Numbered from the stretch's first letter, positions 12,486-25,700 are shown. The stretch: 64,000 nt of DNA from Forsythia viridissima (GCA_030279155.1 CM059036.1:16361501-16425500), one strand, 5' to 3'. The notes: generated by a model from the letters alone, not told the origin. Numbers and translations are program-made.

Positions 12486-13446
12486 GAACAAATTGTTGGT
12501 GATTGTTTTACTTAGAACTTATTTGGTAGAGTTTAAAAATCTACTAAAAAGTTGAAGTCTTTCAATAATTAATTTTGACCACATATTTTATGGGACATAC
12601 AACTTTTTTTATAAAGATTCTATTTTGACATCTAACGAATGAATGGATTAGTTATCTTTATCGTTGAATTTTGCTTACAAATTTTCTACGCTATCAGTTA
12701 GAACATTGTTGTAAAAAGTTCATCTAGATGTAAAGTATAGTCTTCATGTTTAGCCACGTCTTACGTATCACCGTCGCCTAATTCTCACCTAGAATTTGGA
12801 AAGCTTAAAACTTAGCTTCTACGCGTAATAACGTTTTAGTACATTTTTTAGAATACTAAATTAGAATTAAAATAACCAAATTAATGCAAACAAAGAACTT
12901 CTTTGGGTGCTTATGAAGGCCTAACTAGTAATTGTAGACGGCTGCAGTAAATAATATTTCAATTGACTTCCAGAAATTCCTCCATTGTTTTTTGAAGAAA
13001 TGGCACCAAACCGTGGTTAATGTAGAAATACTTCAATACGAATCAGAGCGCAGGCGGCCCTAAATTTAGTAACTACTAACTAATCGAAGAACTCCCTCTG
13101 CCGTTGTTCCCCTTCTTTTCTCCAATATATGAACTATAGTCGTGTTTAAAGAAAGTAATTTAGCCGTGGAACTTCATCCCGACATGTAGTTCAAAATGAA
13201 CCCTTGGAAAATTGGAAGAAAACAAAATCCTAATCCTTCCATTCAACGCGGATTCAAGCTCACGTCCTCTTCCTCCGCATAATTCGAAAACCCGAGAAGA
13301 CAAAAATCAATTTTCACTCATAATCTTCAATTCCAAGAAGTCCAATTATCATAAATATTCAACCCCCCCCCCCCCCCCCCCCCCCCCTAATTCTTTTTGA
13401 TCAATACATTCTTTTGAAGCTGACCGACAAAATCAATTGAAATCTC
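12486..13446. other. Intergenic region and presumed IRE1 promoter
   Basis: No ORF of note. The last 400 bp are presumably the IRE1 promoter and 5' UTR. A pyrimidine-rich stretch occurs near 13110 and a 25-C tract at 13363-13387. I could not place a convincing TATA box. Confidence 0.5.
13363..13387 (+). repeat. 25-nt poly-C tract in presumed IRE1 5' UTR
   Basis: An uninterrupted run of 25 cytosines lies 60 bp upstream of the IRE1 start codon. Such a run can form an i-motif on this strand and a G-quadruplex on the other. Its true length is uncertain because homopolymers are often misassembled. Confidence 0.85.
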
Positions 13447-13713
13447 ATGAGAGGCGGAGGCCTGTTGATCTCTTTTCTATTTTTCACCTTCCTAATAATA
13501 GCTGTTGTATTGGTGGCAAAATCAAGCACCGACAACCACGATCAAGATCCCAACGTTCTCAGTGATTCCGAAGGTCCACCTGCCAATCCTCCATTGCCGC
13601 CAACACCGTAAGTCCTGCATTTTAGTTTCCAATTTTTTCCCTGTTATATATAATAATTTTGTGAATCTTGGATTGATTTTTTTTAAAAAAAATTTAAACA
13701 TGGTTGATTTTAG

Positions 13714-13755
<42 letters not shown>

Positions 13756-16700
13756 GATTTGAAATTTTATTATTAAAAATGCACAATTGATACCTGATTT
13801 TTGTGAACATTTTGGAGGCATTTTTTTTTTTTTTTTTTTTTTTCTGATTAAGAGAAATTGATATATTCAGTAGAAGTGTCAGCGACAAAACTGGAGAACC
13901 AGTGACTGGTTTTTCCGTGTCTGGATTTTGGTGAAATTCAAATTGTGTGTACTTAGAATGAGTATGAAAAAGAAGGGTGGCATTTATGGATAAAAAAGTT
14001 TGTTATGGGTTATTCGAGTGATTATATGCTGGACAGCTGAAATAGTGATGTCATGGTTGTTCAAATCAAGGCTTTCGTCGTGAATAATGTTGTTTTCCTC
14101 GACAGTTAGCTTTTATAGTAGCATAAAAATGGATAATCATGTGTAGTCACACTGACCATACGGTGGAAAATAAAACATTGTGCCAATGATTGTACGTGTT
14201 GCCAACAGTAAGTGAGGAAAAGCTTAGTTTTTAAATCAACTGAACTTAGCATAATGAGATTTGCATGAAGAAGGACACTATTATGCATATTTAGAGATTC
14301 TAAAGGGCATTTAACCACTTTTATTTTTCCTTTTTTCTTTTCTTTTCTTTTTCTTGGGGTGGAGGGTGGATAATAGATTGAAATGTTCGCAGGGTAAAAA
14401 ATTTGTATTTGTAATAACATTTCGATTTTTCCTCCTAAACGATATTTGTTCCTTTCATTATTGTGTTGTCATCTTCATTCACATGCTAAATGTCATCTTA
14501 TTATCTGTTATGCTCTTGGATAAATCAGTAAACATGATACAGCAATAGTGGCTGCTCCAGATGGCATGGTCTATTTAGTTGAGATTGGTTCGGGACAAAT
14601 CCTCTGGTCTTTTACATCAGGCCCATCAATTTATTCCTCATATCAGGCACTCCCTAATAATGAAGGTGAAAAACTTGATTCCTCTGCCGACGGTGATAAT
14701 TTCTACATAGATTGTGGGGAAGACTTGGACCTCTACATACACAGAAATGACGTCAGTATGGTATGCCCATTGAAAATGTCGCCTACCTAAATTTCCATGT
14801 ACAAACAAATATTGTTGTTCCAAAAGATTTTGATGGACTCAATAAAGACAATACATCTACGTTGTTCTTATAACATGTTTGCCTGGAGATAACCGAGTAT
14901 CCATCAGAATAGATGAGTTGCTATACATAAAAACTTTCTTAGGTCTTATTATATAGGCTCTTAATCCGGTATATGTTGCCTTGGATTGCATGATTTCTGA
15001 TAATGCTGATGAGCTGTTTCCGCAGTTTTATAAGGTCTTTCTCCAGATTCTAGTGATCCATAAATGTTTTTCACAAAATATCCTCATCTACCCCCATGGT
15101 TTCTTATACTGACTAGAAGTATTTTTCCATCACAGAAACTCTCTATGAGTGCTGAAGAACTTGTAAGGCGCCCTCCATTTATATCTGGTGGTGGTGTCAT
15201 GTTAAGTTCAAAGAGAACTTCTGTATTTCTTGTTGATGCCAAAACTGGAAAAGTAGTTCGTACATTTAAATCCGATAATTTTCCCTCAGTTGGAGAGCAG
15301 GGTGCTGATGAATCTTCTATTCTAGCTAGTAAGGATGTTGAAGAATGGGTAGCATCTGGTCCCACGGACTTGGAGGATATTGAGAACCCACTCTATGTTA
15401 CAAGGACGGACTATTCTCTGAAGTATACCTCCAAGAAGACCGGGAAAGTTCTTTGGTATCTGATGTTTGCTGATATTGAAGCTTCATTCCAATGCGAAGG
15501 AATTGAGAATTTTCTAGGTGGAATTTTACCTGAGGTTGACAAGTTTGGTCGAGAACATAAGCTTGATAGAAAGTTGCCAATGCATTGCCAGACAGGGCCT
15601 CTGGTCTATCGCATCCGTGACCATAGCTCACTAGAATACCTTTTTATGGTTGACAAGTTACCAGATGCTCTTCCAAGAGGCAGAGTACTTGCTTTACCAC
15701 CTGCGGATCATGATCCTATGTTAGAGCCAGTGGATAAGTTTTTAGGTGTTCATCGTGATAGTGAGAGAGAAATAATGCCTGCTTTGCCCAAATCTGACAC
15801 TGAAAAATTTATTATCAGGGGTGTGCCTGGAGGTGGTGGTCATCATATGAATAACAACACACACACTCATAATTTAGAAAGCTCTCATTTCTGGCCTTCC
15901 ATTCTATATGCTGCATTGTTTCCACTAATCGCGGCTTTCATTTTCTATGGAAGACGTGTAGTGTTCAGGGGACAGGGAAAATTGTACGAGCAGCCTGAAG
16001 ACAATAAGTTTCAAGTCGTGAAAACCAAAAAGAAGAAAAGTCGCAGAGCTGCAGCCATTAAAAATAGCACTATTATTGAGAACAAGATAGACCATGAGAA
16101 TGTGCAGGGCAGAAATGATCTCCAAAACATTGAAATAACTAAAGGAAATTTCTCACCAAATTATTCAAGTAACTGCAGAGGACATGTAAATGGACGTCAG
16201 ATTGGGAAGTTGTTGGTATCTTATAAAGAAATTGCTAAGGGAAGCAATGGAACTATTGTACTAGAAGGATTTTATGATGGCCGTTTAGTGGCTGTCAAAC
16301 GCCTTGTCAAGACTCATCATGATAAGGCTTTGAAAGAGATTCGATATCTTATGGCATCAGATCATCATCCAAACATTGTTCGTTATTATGGAGTGGAATA
16401 TGATCAGGATTTTGTCTACCTTGCTTTGGAACGGTGTACATGTAGTTTACACGATTTGATATCATATTACACCCTTTCTTCTCAGAAACAGACACCTGTA
16501 GGAGACCAAGATAATGACTCTCTTAGTGATTGCATTGTTCGGTTGCAGCGGGTTGTTGGAAATGACAAGGATCTTGAACTGTGGAAGGCTAATGACTATC
16601 CATCTGCTTGTTTGTTAAAATTAATGAGGTTTGTTTTAATACTCTCTCAATCCATTATGGTTCATATGTATGGTATATCTGTTAAAAGTTGTCTAATCTA

Positions 16701-18377
16701 TAAATAGAATACATCTGTCCCTACTCCACTCACCCAAGAAAAAGAAACCTCACATGGCAAAAGATAAGACGTGAAACTTGACAACTTTGTTCCGTAAGAC
16801 TTTTCCAAAGTCTTACCATGCATTATACCGAAAGTGGCAAATGACATGAAATATTATTAATAGTTGAACTAGGTTATAAAATGACTTCTAAAAGCATGAT
16901 ACACACAAGTCACTTTTCACTTGAAAGACATAAAAGGGATATATATGCCTTCAGATAATTTTGTGTGTAATTTACTCTCATAATTTCCCTGGTAGATGTC
17001 TAAACGAATTAAATTTACTTCAGATAACTCTTAATTAATTTTTTTTTGCATGCAAGTATCTCATACTTGTATACACTTTCTTCATATCATATGTATATTA
17101 GCTGAATTTAGCCTTCTGAAAAAAATCATTATTCCTTACAGGTGCAGTTAAAAAAGTTTGCATTTTGCTAGTTATTGTTACTGCTTTCCTTTTCTTTTAC
17201 ATGTGGTTTGGCTCAATGTAAATTGACTATCATCTCTATTGTGAGCTGCAGCGATATTGTTTGTGGACTAGCACATTTGCATGAACTTGGTATTATACAT
17301 CGGGATCTAAAGCCTCAAAATGTCCTTGTAATAAAAGAAAGATCAATAAGTGCAAAGCTTTCTGATATGGGCATAAGCAAGCACCTGGCTGGAGACATGT
17401 CTTCAACCAAAAATGCTACTGGTGAGCACACGTATTGTTCTGCTGTACGTATGCTTAAGTTGACTGTTGCGTGTTGTTTAGTTGTGGAAATTGGTCTGAT
17501 GCAGAATATTATTAATCTTGTATTTTGTCTACGTATTTACTTTAATCTTGTATTTTGTCTACACAGGTTATGGGAGTCCAGGTTGGCAAGCACCAGAGCA
17601 ACTGCGCTGTGAACGTCAAACACGTGCTCTAGATTTGTTTAGTTTGGGCTGTATTCTATTTTTCTGCATAACTGGGGGAAAACACCCATTTGGGGATATT
17701 TATGTACGTGATATAAATATAATAAAAAATGAAAAAGACCTCTTCTTGATAGAGCATATACCAGAAGCAACAGATCTTATCTCCCTACTCCTAGATCCAA
17801 ATCCAGATTTGAGGTAATGTCCTGTTCTTTCACGTTAGAGGCAATTCTTTCTATAACCTTTGTTTATAGCATGTCCTTGCTCAACTACGGTGATAATGCG
17901 CTTATAAGAAAAAAATATATGTTATTCTGAAGGCCGAAGTCTGTGGAGGTAATGCAACATCCTTTGTTTTGGAACTCCGAGATGCGACTCTCATTTCTTC
18001 GAGATGCTAGTGATCGGGTCGAATTAGAAGACAGGGAGAACGGATCTGAACTCTTGAAGGCACTCGAAAGTATTGGAAAAGTTGCTTTGGGTGGTAAATG
18101 GGATGAAAAGATGGATAATGCCTTTATCAATGATATCGGCCGATATAGGCGATATAAATTTGATAGTGTACGCGACTTGTTGCGAGTCATAAGAAACAAG
18201 TCCAACCACTTCAGGGAGCTTCCAAAGGAAATCCAGGGAATGATAGGACCGGTTCCCGAAGGATTTGACTACTATTTCTCAAGTCGATTTCCAAAACTTC
18301 TAATTGAGGTCTACAAAGTCATTCTTATATCTTGTGCTGAAGAAGAAACCTTTCACAAATATTTCGTAAGTAATTAG
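13447..18377 (+). CDS. IRE1: Serine/threonine kinase and endoribonuclease IRE1 (ER stress sensor)
   Basis: Six exons join in phase into 915 residues: 13447-13607, 14529-14760, 15136-16628, 17252-17421, 17567-17813 and 17933-18377. Residues 1-25 form a signal peptide (MRGGGLLISFLFFTFL...). The ER-luminal sensor region runs to about residue 375 and includes AAPDGMVYLVEI and FLVDAKTGKV. One transmembrane helix lies at about 383-405 (FWPSILYAALFPLIAAFIF). The cytosolic kinase starts near 487, with VAVKRL lysine near 518, HRDLKPQN near 645 and DMG in place of DFG near 667, which is usual in plant IRE1. The C-terminal KEN ribonuclease domain, about 780-905, carries the YRRYKFDSVRDLLRVIRNKSNH core. 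In plants IRE1 senses unfolded proteins, autophosphorylates and splices a bZIP (bZIP60-type) mRNA. All key residues seen are intact, so the gene is probably functional. Start codon chosen because it gives the signal peptide. Confidence 0.96.
13716..13843 (+). repeat. Long poly-T tracts in IRE1 intron 1
   Basis: Runs of 34 T (13716-13749) and 23 T (13821-13843) lie within the first intron. They explain the Phe-rich and Lys-rich spurious frames here. Their lengths are likely polymorphic or imprecise. Confidence 0.9.
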
Positions 18378-19186
18378 CCTCCCCTTCCTCTTCTTATCTT
18401 GTAAATATGTACACATTACACACATAATGTATCTTGTTGTGTACTTCTCAATTGTTAAGGAAGGGTACGTTATATTTACTATTTTCAAACTGTTTATAGT
18501 TTTTATTTTTCAATTTTGTAAAATTCCCAAAATTTATTTTGTATATTATTTTTGAAAATACATTTTTGGAAATAATATTAAACTTATAAAATGAAATTCA
18601 AAACATATTTTTAACGTTTTCAAATAAAATACCAAAACGAGAAATAAGCGTTTAAATAATAATTTTAAAAAAAATCTATAAAAATGAAAATTTTAAAATA
18701 CTGGAAAAATAAAAGTTCTAAAAAACAGTAGAATTAGTCAAGTCTTTATTGGTTATCTAAATAAAAATTCCTAAAACATTCATTTAAATAGAAACAGATT
18801 AAAATTCTTAGTGCACTTCATTAATTTTTATTTTTTTATTTTCTATTTGTTTGCATTTTATTCTTACAATGGAAAAAAATATTGTAAGATTGACCAACTT
18901 GAAAAAATATATACTACTTAATAATATATTAGCATAAAATTGTTATATTTACTGAATAATCAAATCTATTGAATAAAATGTCATAAAATAATTTCTCAAA
19001 ATTTTAAACCAAATATGTTTTCTAGTTTTATGTTTTGAGAAAGTTTTTTTAGAATGACAAATCAAATGTGTTTTCAGTAATCTTAAAACAGACGGTCAAA
19101 ACAGAAAATTGAAAATGAATTCGAAACTCAAAATTAAAAATTGAAAAGAAAGGAAAACGAGTTGTTTTTGGAAAGTCTATCTACCA
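18378..19186. other. IRE1 3' flank, AT-rich, no gene
   Basis: Presumed 3' UTR followed by very A/T-rich sequence. No protein-like ORF or terminal repeats were seen. Confidence 0.5.
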
Positions 19187-19189
19187 TTA

Positions 19190-19545
19190 GGGTGCGTTTG
19201 ATTGCAAGTATTTTTTATTTTATTTTATGGAAAAAGCTTTTTTTTTTCCACATATTTTCCAACCAATAAATTTGATAGACGCATTTTTTCATAGAAAAAG
19301 TATTTTTTCACCCATTTTTCAACTAAAAGAGTGTTTGATGGTCATTTTTTCTAGGTAAAACATTTTCTCATTTCTACATAAATGATCGCATTTTTCTTGA
19401 AAAGTCAGAAAACGTTTTCTTAGATGATGTTTTATTTTTTAGGTAAAATTTGCCTTTAAAGGATGCGTTTATTTTCTTGGCAATTCAATTATCTGGAATT
19501 CGTTTTCTTTCCACCTAAATTCAATGCTTGCAATCAAACGCATCC
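19190..19545. mobile_element. Tourist-like (PIF/Harbinger) MITE
   Basis: Terminal inverted repeats GGGTGCGTTTGATTGCAAG and CTTGCAATCAAACGCATCC (one mismatch) bound 356 bp. The element is flanked by a TTA trinucleotide on both sides (19187-19189, 19546-19548). A 3-bp TTA/TAA duplication and GGG-type ends are characteristic of PIF/Harbinger MITEs. There is no internal coding sequence. Confidence 0.9.
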
Positions 19546-19548
19546 TTA

Positions 19549-19999
19549 GAATCTATTTTAAGTTTTTACTTGGCAAAGGCTCTACACAGAATAATCTTAT
19601 AGATATGGTAATAATATTCTAATTATTATATTTTATTTGTTCTCATTATTGTAATTTTGTTAATTATAAACGTAGAGTTGTAGCTTTTATGAGAACGTAA
19701 TTAGAGTATTCCTAATTAATACGCTAGAATATGATTTTCTAAGTGCTACAGAAAATGATCTTATGATTTACTTGTGGATTATTAAACAAGTTTATTTTAA
19801 GTATCCTTATTAATACGCTAAAATATGATATGTTGATAAACATGTTGCCAGTAAGAAATATTGGGGCTACTAAATTAGTTAACAATGGTTTCGAAATTAT
19901 CTATTTGTATGTCACTTTTGACTTGTTTCTTATTCAGTATTTGCATGCACTTTCTTGACCATTTGTTGTTGTTGTTTGTATAGTTTTGTGAAAAGTCTC
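19549..19999. other. AT-rich spacer before Copia element 2
   Basis: No gene seen. A short motif (ATTAATACGCTA(A/G)AATATGAT) occurs twice, near 19716 and 19808, suggesting an old local duplication. Confidence 0.5.
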
Positions 20000-20322
20000 T
20001 ATTAAGAATAAATTCACGACCAATTAGCTCATATTTATCAACACCGAGGACTGATATGCAACATTTAAGGAGTATTAGAATGAGTCATTATTTTAAGCTG
20101 CATTATACTCGATTCTGGTATTGAAATGAAATCACATAATCTTCATTCCTTGAATTCAGGAAGTGTACAATTAGTTAAGACACTTGTTAATAGATGAACA
20201 GTTAATAGAGTGTATAGTCCATTGTGTATGTACTGCATTGATCAACTGTCTGTAGTATAAACCAACACATTGTATTGAAATGTATTATCAAGAATCCTCA
20301 GTAGAGTTTTTGAAATTTAATT
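20000..20322 (+). repeat. 5' LTR of Copia element 2
   Basis: Aligns along its length with the 3' LTR at 25978-26308 and is followed at once by the primer site. The start is set by alignment with TGTTAAGAAT of the 3' copy. The exact last base is uncertain by a few positions. Confidence 0.85.
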
Positions 20323-20335
20323 TGGTATCAGAGCC
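20323..20335 (+). promoter_or_regulatory. Primer binding site, TGGTATCAGAGCC
   Basis: This is the classic plant Copia sequence complementary to the 3' end of initiator tRNA-Met, placed directly after the 5' LTR. It primes minus-strand DNA synthesis in an active element. Confidence 0.9.
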
Positions 20336-20352
20336 ATCAATGGCCAACACTC

Positions 20353-20677
20353 GCACCAGCAACACTCATTAGGTTGAGTCAAGCATAAGAATGCCTACAC
20401 CTGTAGCTGCAAATCATATTTCACCCTTTGGGATGAACTTGACTCAAACTAATTCAATGAAATTGGACAAGAACAACTTTTTGCTGTGGAAGAATATGAT
20501 TATGTCCATCATTCCGCACCAGCAACACTCATTAGGTTGAGTCAAGCACAAGAATGCCTACACCTGTAGCTGCAAATCATATTTCACCCTTTGGGATGAA
20601 CTTGACTCAAACTAATTCAATGAAATTGGACAAGAACAACTTTTTGCTGTGGAAGAATATGATTATGTCCATCATTA
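20353..20677 (+). repeat. 163-bp tandem duplication over the gag start
   Basis: Two copies beginning GCACCAGCAACACTC start at 20353 and 20516. They differ by eye at only one base (AAGCATAAG versus AAGCACAAG). Since 163 is not a multiple of three, the duplication shifts the frame and leaves two copies of the gag N-terminus (MPTPVAANHISPFG). It is much younger than the element's other damage. Confidence 0.9.
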
Positions 20678-21252
20678 AAGAACATAATCTTGAAGGCTTC
20701 ATACTGGAACAAAGAAGTGTTCACCAAAATTTCTTGGTGCTCAAACTATCACCAATGAAAGAGAGAGTTTTGAAATGTCACCAAATCTAGAGTACAATAA
20801 GTGGGTAATTACTCAGAGACTAGTTGTATTCATCAATGACACCATAAATTGCAATGATAGTAATAGGGTGCTCGAGCTCAACCAAGTTAAGGACTGCATT
20901 GAATGAAAGTTATGGCATATTGAACAGATTTAGAGTAACTTTTCTTACTGGTGAACTTCAAAGAACCAAAAAAGGATCAATGTCAATTGACCAATATCTT
21001 ACAACACTTAAACAGCTAGTTGATAATCTTGAAATTGCTGGAAATGCCATTGCTCATGAAGATCTGGTTACACAAGTTCTAGTTGGTTTGGATGAAGAAT
21101 ACACATCTATAGTAGTACAGATCAACAACAGAGAGACTATATCCTGGAATGAAATTATATATCTACTTATGACATTTGAAAGTAGACTTCAGCATTTGAA
21201 TATGATAAGGAGTGGTATGAATACCATAAGCATTAACCAAACATTTTTCTAA
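20397..21252 (+). pseudogene. Copia element 2 gag relic
   Basis: Open pieces match Copia gag: NFLLWKNMIMSIIKEHNLEGF, then QRTKKGSMSIDQYLTTLKQL and HEDLVTQVLVGLDEEYTSI. A damaged zinc knuckle (CQICGMSNHFASWCF) follows near 21355-21410. The frame is broken by the 163-bp duplication and several shifts. The role in an intact element would be the structural particle protein. Confidence 0.85.
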
Positions 21253-21547
21253 TTTTGCCCAAAGAACTGGATTAAATAATATCATAGGTATTAGATTTGG
21301 TAACTATGACAAATCCTCTAACTTTAGAGGAAGAGGAAGAGTTATTGATCATCAATGTACTTGTCAAATTTGTGGGATGAGTAACCACTTTGCTTCTTGG
21401 TGCTTTAATAGGTATGATGAAAGGTACATGGGTAGCAGGCCAAATAACCAAAATTGCAGTAACAGTAACTCAACACCATCAGCATTTTTTGCATCTCCAA
21501 TCTCATTTGTATATCCTGCCTGTTTTGTAGATATTGGAGCAAGTCAC

Positions 21548-22770
21548 TGATAGAATAACTAACCAAGAAAGGGGTGAATTGGTTTTCTCAAACTTTTTCG
21601 AAAAATATTCTCAAAAGTAATATTTAAGAATTCAAAATTAATCCACAAAAATATAAGCACAATATAAGTAAGTAAAAGGGAAGAAAGAGTACAAACGATA
21701 TTTTTATGGAGGTTTGATCCAACCAATGATCTACGTCCCCCGTTACCAAGCTCTCCAACACGAGCATGACCTTTCCACTATTTTGATTGACTTATGGTGC
21801 AATCCAAACCCTTACAATGTATCCGGTGACTTACAAACAAGGAGCACCGATCCTTATACAATATTGAGTTTTCAAGGGACCTCAATATGACCCAAAAATG
21901 TAAAGAGATTGATTTGAGTATTTCTCTCTAGTTGAATGATAGATACAAGTTTAGTTCTAAGAGAGACTAACACTTTAATGAATAGCAATAGATGAGAAAA
22001 GCTCAAGTGTTAGAAGAAAACTTTGTTGAGAAAGATGAATCAAAAGTTTGATTTAATCAAACAAAGTTTTTCAATAAGAGATATTGAAAAGATAAATGCA
22101 ATGAAGCTTTGAATGAAATTTTTCAATATGATTATCTCTATAAATGCTCTTATAAGTGTTGTCAAATGACAATAAATGAAGTGGTATTTATAGAGATGAA
22201 TTTTCGTCACTTTCTGTTCAAACAGATGACCAAACGGATGACCAAATGATCAACTGGTCAGATTGGTCAGAACTAGCCGTTGAACTGCAAAAATCAGAAC
22301 GGACACTTTTTGGAGAATGACATTTAAACGGTCGATCGGGTAAGTTCAAACGGACGACCGGTTCAAATGGATGATCAAACGGATGACTAAACGGATGACC
22401 GTTTCCACAGTTTTGAAAATTGATTTTTGGCTTTGATAAAAATATTTTATGCAAGTGATAATGACATATGTTTTGTGCATAAAAATATTTTGAGCTTTCA
22501 TTCATTTAATTGCTAAGGATTAAAGAGTTAATACCTTTACAATTTCATCTAGAAATCTATTCTTCATTCTTGATCTTCGAATCTTGAATTTTGAATTTTG
22601 GATCTTGAGATACTTGAATTCTTGTATTGATTTTGACTTGATCTTGACATTGCATGAGAGTTCGATTTGTAGTGCTTTGAATATTACTTGAAAGTAGATT
22701 GTTAGTAAACGTAACTAATTTGTTTGTTATAATCAAAACATTAAGGCTTAAAGTTAACCATAGGTCAACA
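21548..22770. mobile_element. Solo LTR inserted into Copia element 2
   Basis: A 1,223-bp segment with TG...CA ends (TGATAGAATAAC ... GGTCAACA) is flanked by the exact 5-bp duplication GTCAC (21543-21547, 22771-22775). The protease-region reading frame of the host Copia continues across the empty site. No coding domain, primer site or second LTR lies inside, so a solo LTR left by LTR-LTR recombination fits best. The right half (22218-22400) holds several copies of AAACGGATGACC variants. Which retrotransposon family it came from is not determined. Confidence 0.82.
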
Positions 22771-22775
22771 GTCAC

Positions 22776-25700
22776 CATGTCACAACAGAAATGGACAATC
22801 TCACTATATCCAAGGAGTATAATGGTAAGGAAAGGTTGGTAGTAGATAATGGAATTTCATAACACATAACACATATTGGTACTAAATTTCAGCCTGCCTT
22901 GAAGGATAAATCCATGGTATTAAATAATTTGTTACATGTACCTGCTGTTAAGAAGAATCTAGTGAGTGTATCTCAGCTGACTACTGATAACAATGCTTTC
23001 ATCAAATTCCACCTTAACACTTATGTTGTTAAACATTAGCTAACGAAGAAAATCATGCTACAAGGGATGCTTAAGGAATGATTGTATCAGCTAGAGATCC
23101 CAAATCAGATCATGAATCCCTTATCTAATCAACCAGGTCATAAAAATAATCTTAAATTCAAAAACACTGCTTTTACCATTAGCTCTAGTAGTGGAAAATC
23201 ATTAGTTCCTGTTGAGTTATCAAAGTCCAAGATAGATGTTTGGCATAGGAGGCTTGGACATCATTCTAGACATGTAATGTCTCAAGTCCTCAACCTATGT
23301 AATGAAAGGTTTAAAATTAATGAAATGCCATTTTTTTGTGACGCATGCCAATATGGAAAATCACACTTTGTTCCATTTAATGCATCAACATCACATGTCA
23401 TTGCTCCACTTGGCTTAATCCACTCTGATCTATGGGTACCAGCACCTGTCAATTCCACCTATGGTTTTAAATACTACATACTATTTGTGGATGATTACTG
23501 TAGATACACTTGGAAATACCCAACAAATATGAAGCAGTTAACATGTTTGTGTAGTTCAAAGGAATGGTAGAAAATAAACTTGAGAGGAAAATTAAGGTTA
23601 TACAATCAGACTAGGGATGTGAGTTTAGATCCTTTGGACATATAGCATCCATATCATGCGTAGAACTGAAACATTCATGCCCTTACACCTCTGCACAAAA
23701 TGAAAGGGTTGAGAGACAACATAGACATGTAACAGAGACAGGACTAACCCTTTTAGCACAAGCAAAAATGCCTTTGTATTGCTGGTGTGAATGATTTCAA
23801 ACAACAACTCACCTTAACAATAGAATGCCCACACCTATATTCAAGTTGAAATCACCTTTTGAAGTCATATACAAAAAGAGTATTGATTACAAGTCATTAA
23901 AAACTTTTGGGTGTGCTTGTTTTCCTTGTTTAAGACCTTATCAAAAACATAAGTTTAGTTTTCATTCTTTGAAATGTGTATTTCTGGGAATTAGTGAGTC
24001 ACACAAAAGATATAAATGTCACAGTCCAGTAGGCAGAATTTAGAAATCTAGACATGTAGTACTTAATTAACTAGAGTTTCCATTCAAGGCTGGATTCCTA
24101 AACAAAGCCATTCCCAAAACTAAAGAAATAATCATCTCATACTTACCTTTTAACACTCTATCTAGGCATGAAACAACAGATTGTCCTCCAGTTGATGCAA
24201 TCTTTCCTGATGCAACTCTGCCTACGGAACCTTCATCAAGCAACTCAGAACATTAGACACTTGACAATACATATCAATATATTCCTGAATTATCAGATGA
24301 AAGTGCATAATTAGAAAATGCAAATAGAAATGTTGAAATTCAGTAGAATGAAAGCACTAAAAATGATGGATACGCAAATCAACAATGAAATGAAACACCT
24401 ATTAAGCATCCTATGAGACAGGACAAGCTGCCGAATATGTTGAAAGGCTAGGAGAATCTGAACCATTAAGTGTGGTGGAAGCTATGTCAAACACAAAGTG
24501 GAGAAATGCAATGAAAGAAGAATGTGATGCATTGTTGGAAAACAAAACTTAGAAACATGTACCATCTTCATTTATATAAAATCAAATATAACACTGAAGG
24601 AAATGTACAAAGGTTTAAAGCCAATTTGGTTGCTAAGGGGTTCCTCTAAACCCTTGGAATAGATTTCAATTAACTATTTAGTCCCGTGATCAATGCATCA
24701 ACACTAAGAATTGTTTTAACACTTGTTGTGGCTAAAGATAGGAAAAGAAGACAGATTGATATTAACAATGCTTTTCTTAATGGCAAACATGAAGAAACAA
24801 TATACATGGAGCAGCCAGAAATATTCATTGATAAAGCAAATCCAACCCATATTTGCAAGTTAGATAAGGCCCTATATGGACTTAGGCAAGCCCCGAGAGC
24901 TTGGTATGAATAACTGAGTTCCACTTTGATAAAACGGAAATTCAAACAATCAAAAACAGACAATTTACTCTTTTATTTCATAAGTGAGAAACAAATTGTG
25001 TTTGCACTTATATATGTGGATGATATAGTTATGACATGAAATGATAACATCTTACTTCAAAAAATTCAATGATCAACTGAATATCAACTTTGCCTTGAAA
25101 GACATGGATTCCCTCAGTCAATTTTTAGGAATTGAAGTGCATAGATATAAATCAGGTTTACATCTTACTCAAACAAGGTAAATAGTAAACTTGCTAAAGA
25201 AACTTGATTATCAACATTGAAGCCATGTAATACTCCTATAGAAGTTGGAAAAATGTTGGTAAAACATGATGGATAATTGATGAAAAATCCATCACTATAC
25301 AGAAGAAGTGCAGTAGGAAGATTACAGTACTTAGCTCATACTAGACCAGATATCACATTTGCTGTAAAATAAGGCAAGTCAATTCCTGCAATTACCTACT
25401 GATGCACATTGGAAAGTATTGATGAGAATTTTCAAATACTTGAAAGCGACAATTGATCAATGACTGATGATCAAAAAGTGTGACAGTCTGGACATAGTTG
25501 CATATGCTGATGTAGATTGGGCCTCATGCTCTAATGACAGAAGATCAACATCATGGTATTGTGTATATTTGGGAGATATTTTGATATCTTGGTCCTCAAA
25601 GAAGCAACATGTAGTGGTAAGATCAAGTACAGAAGCAGAGTATAGGGCATTAGCTCATGTAACATTAGAAATATCTTGGGTACAATCTTTGTTCAAGGAA

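Noticed and set aside
13505..13821. Phe-rich and Lys-rich ORFs near the start of IRE1
   Set aside because: They are caused by the poly-T tracts in intron 1.
14106..14420. Minus-strand ORF in IRE1 intron 1
   Set aside because: No similarity and low-complexity Lys/Arg stretch. It is treated as chance.
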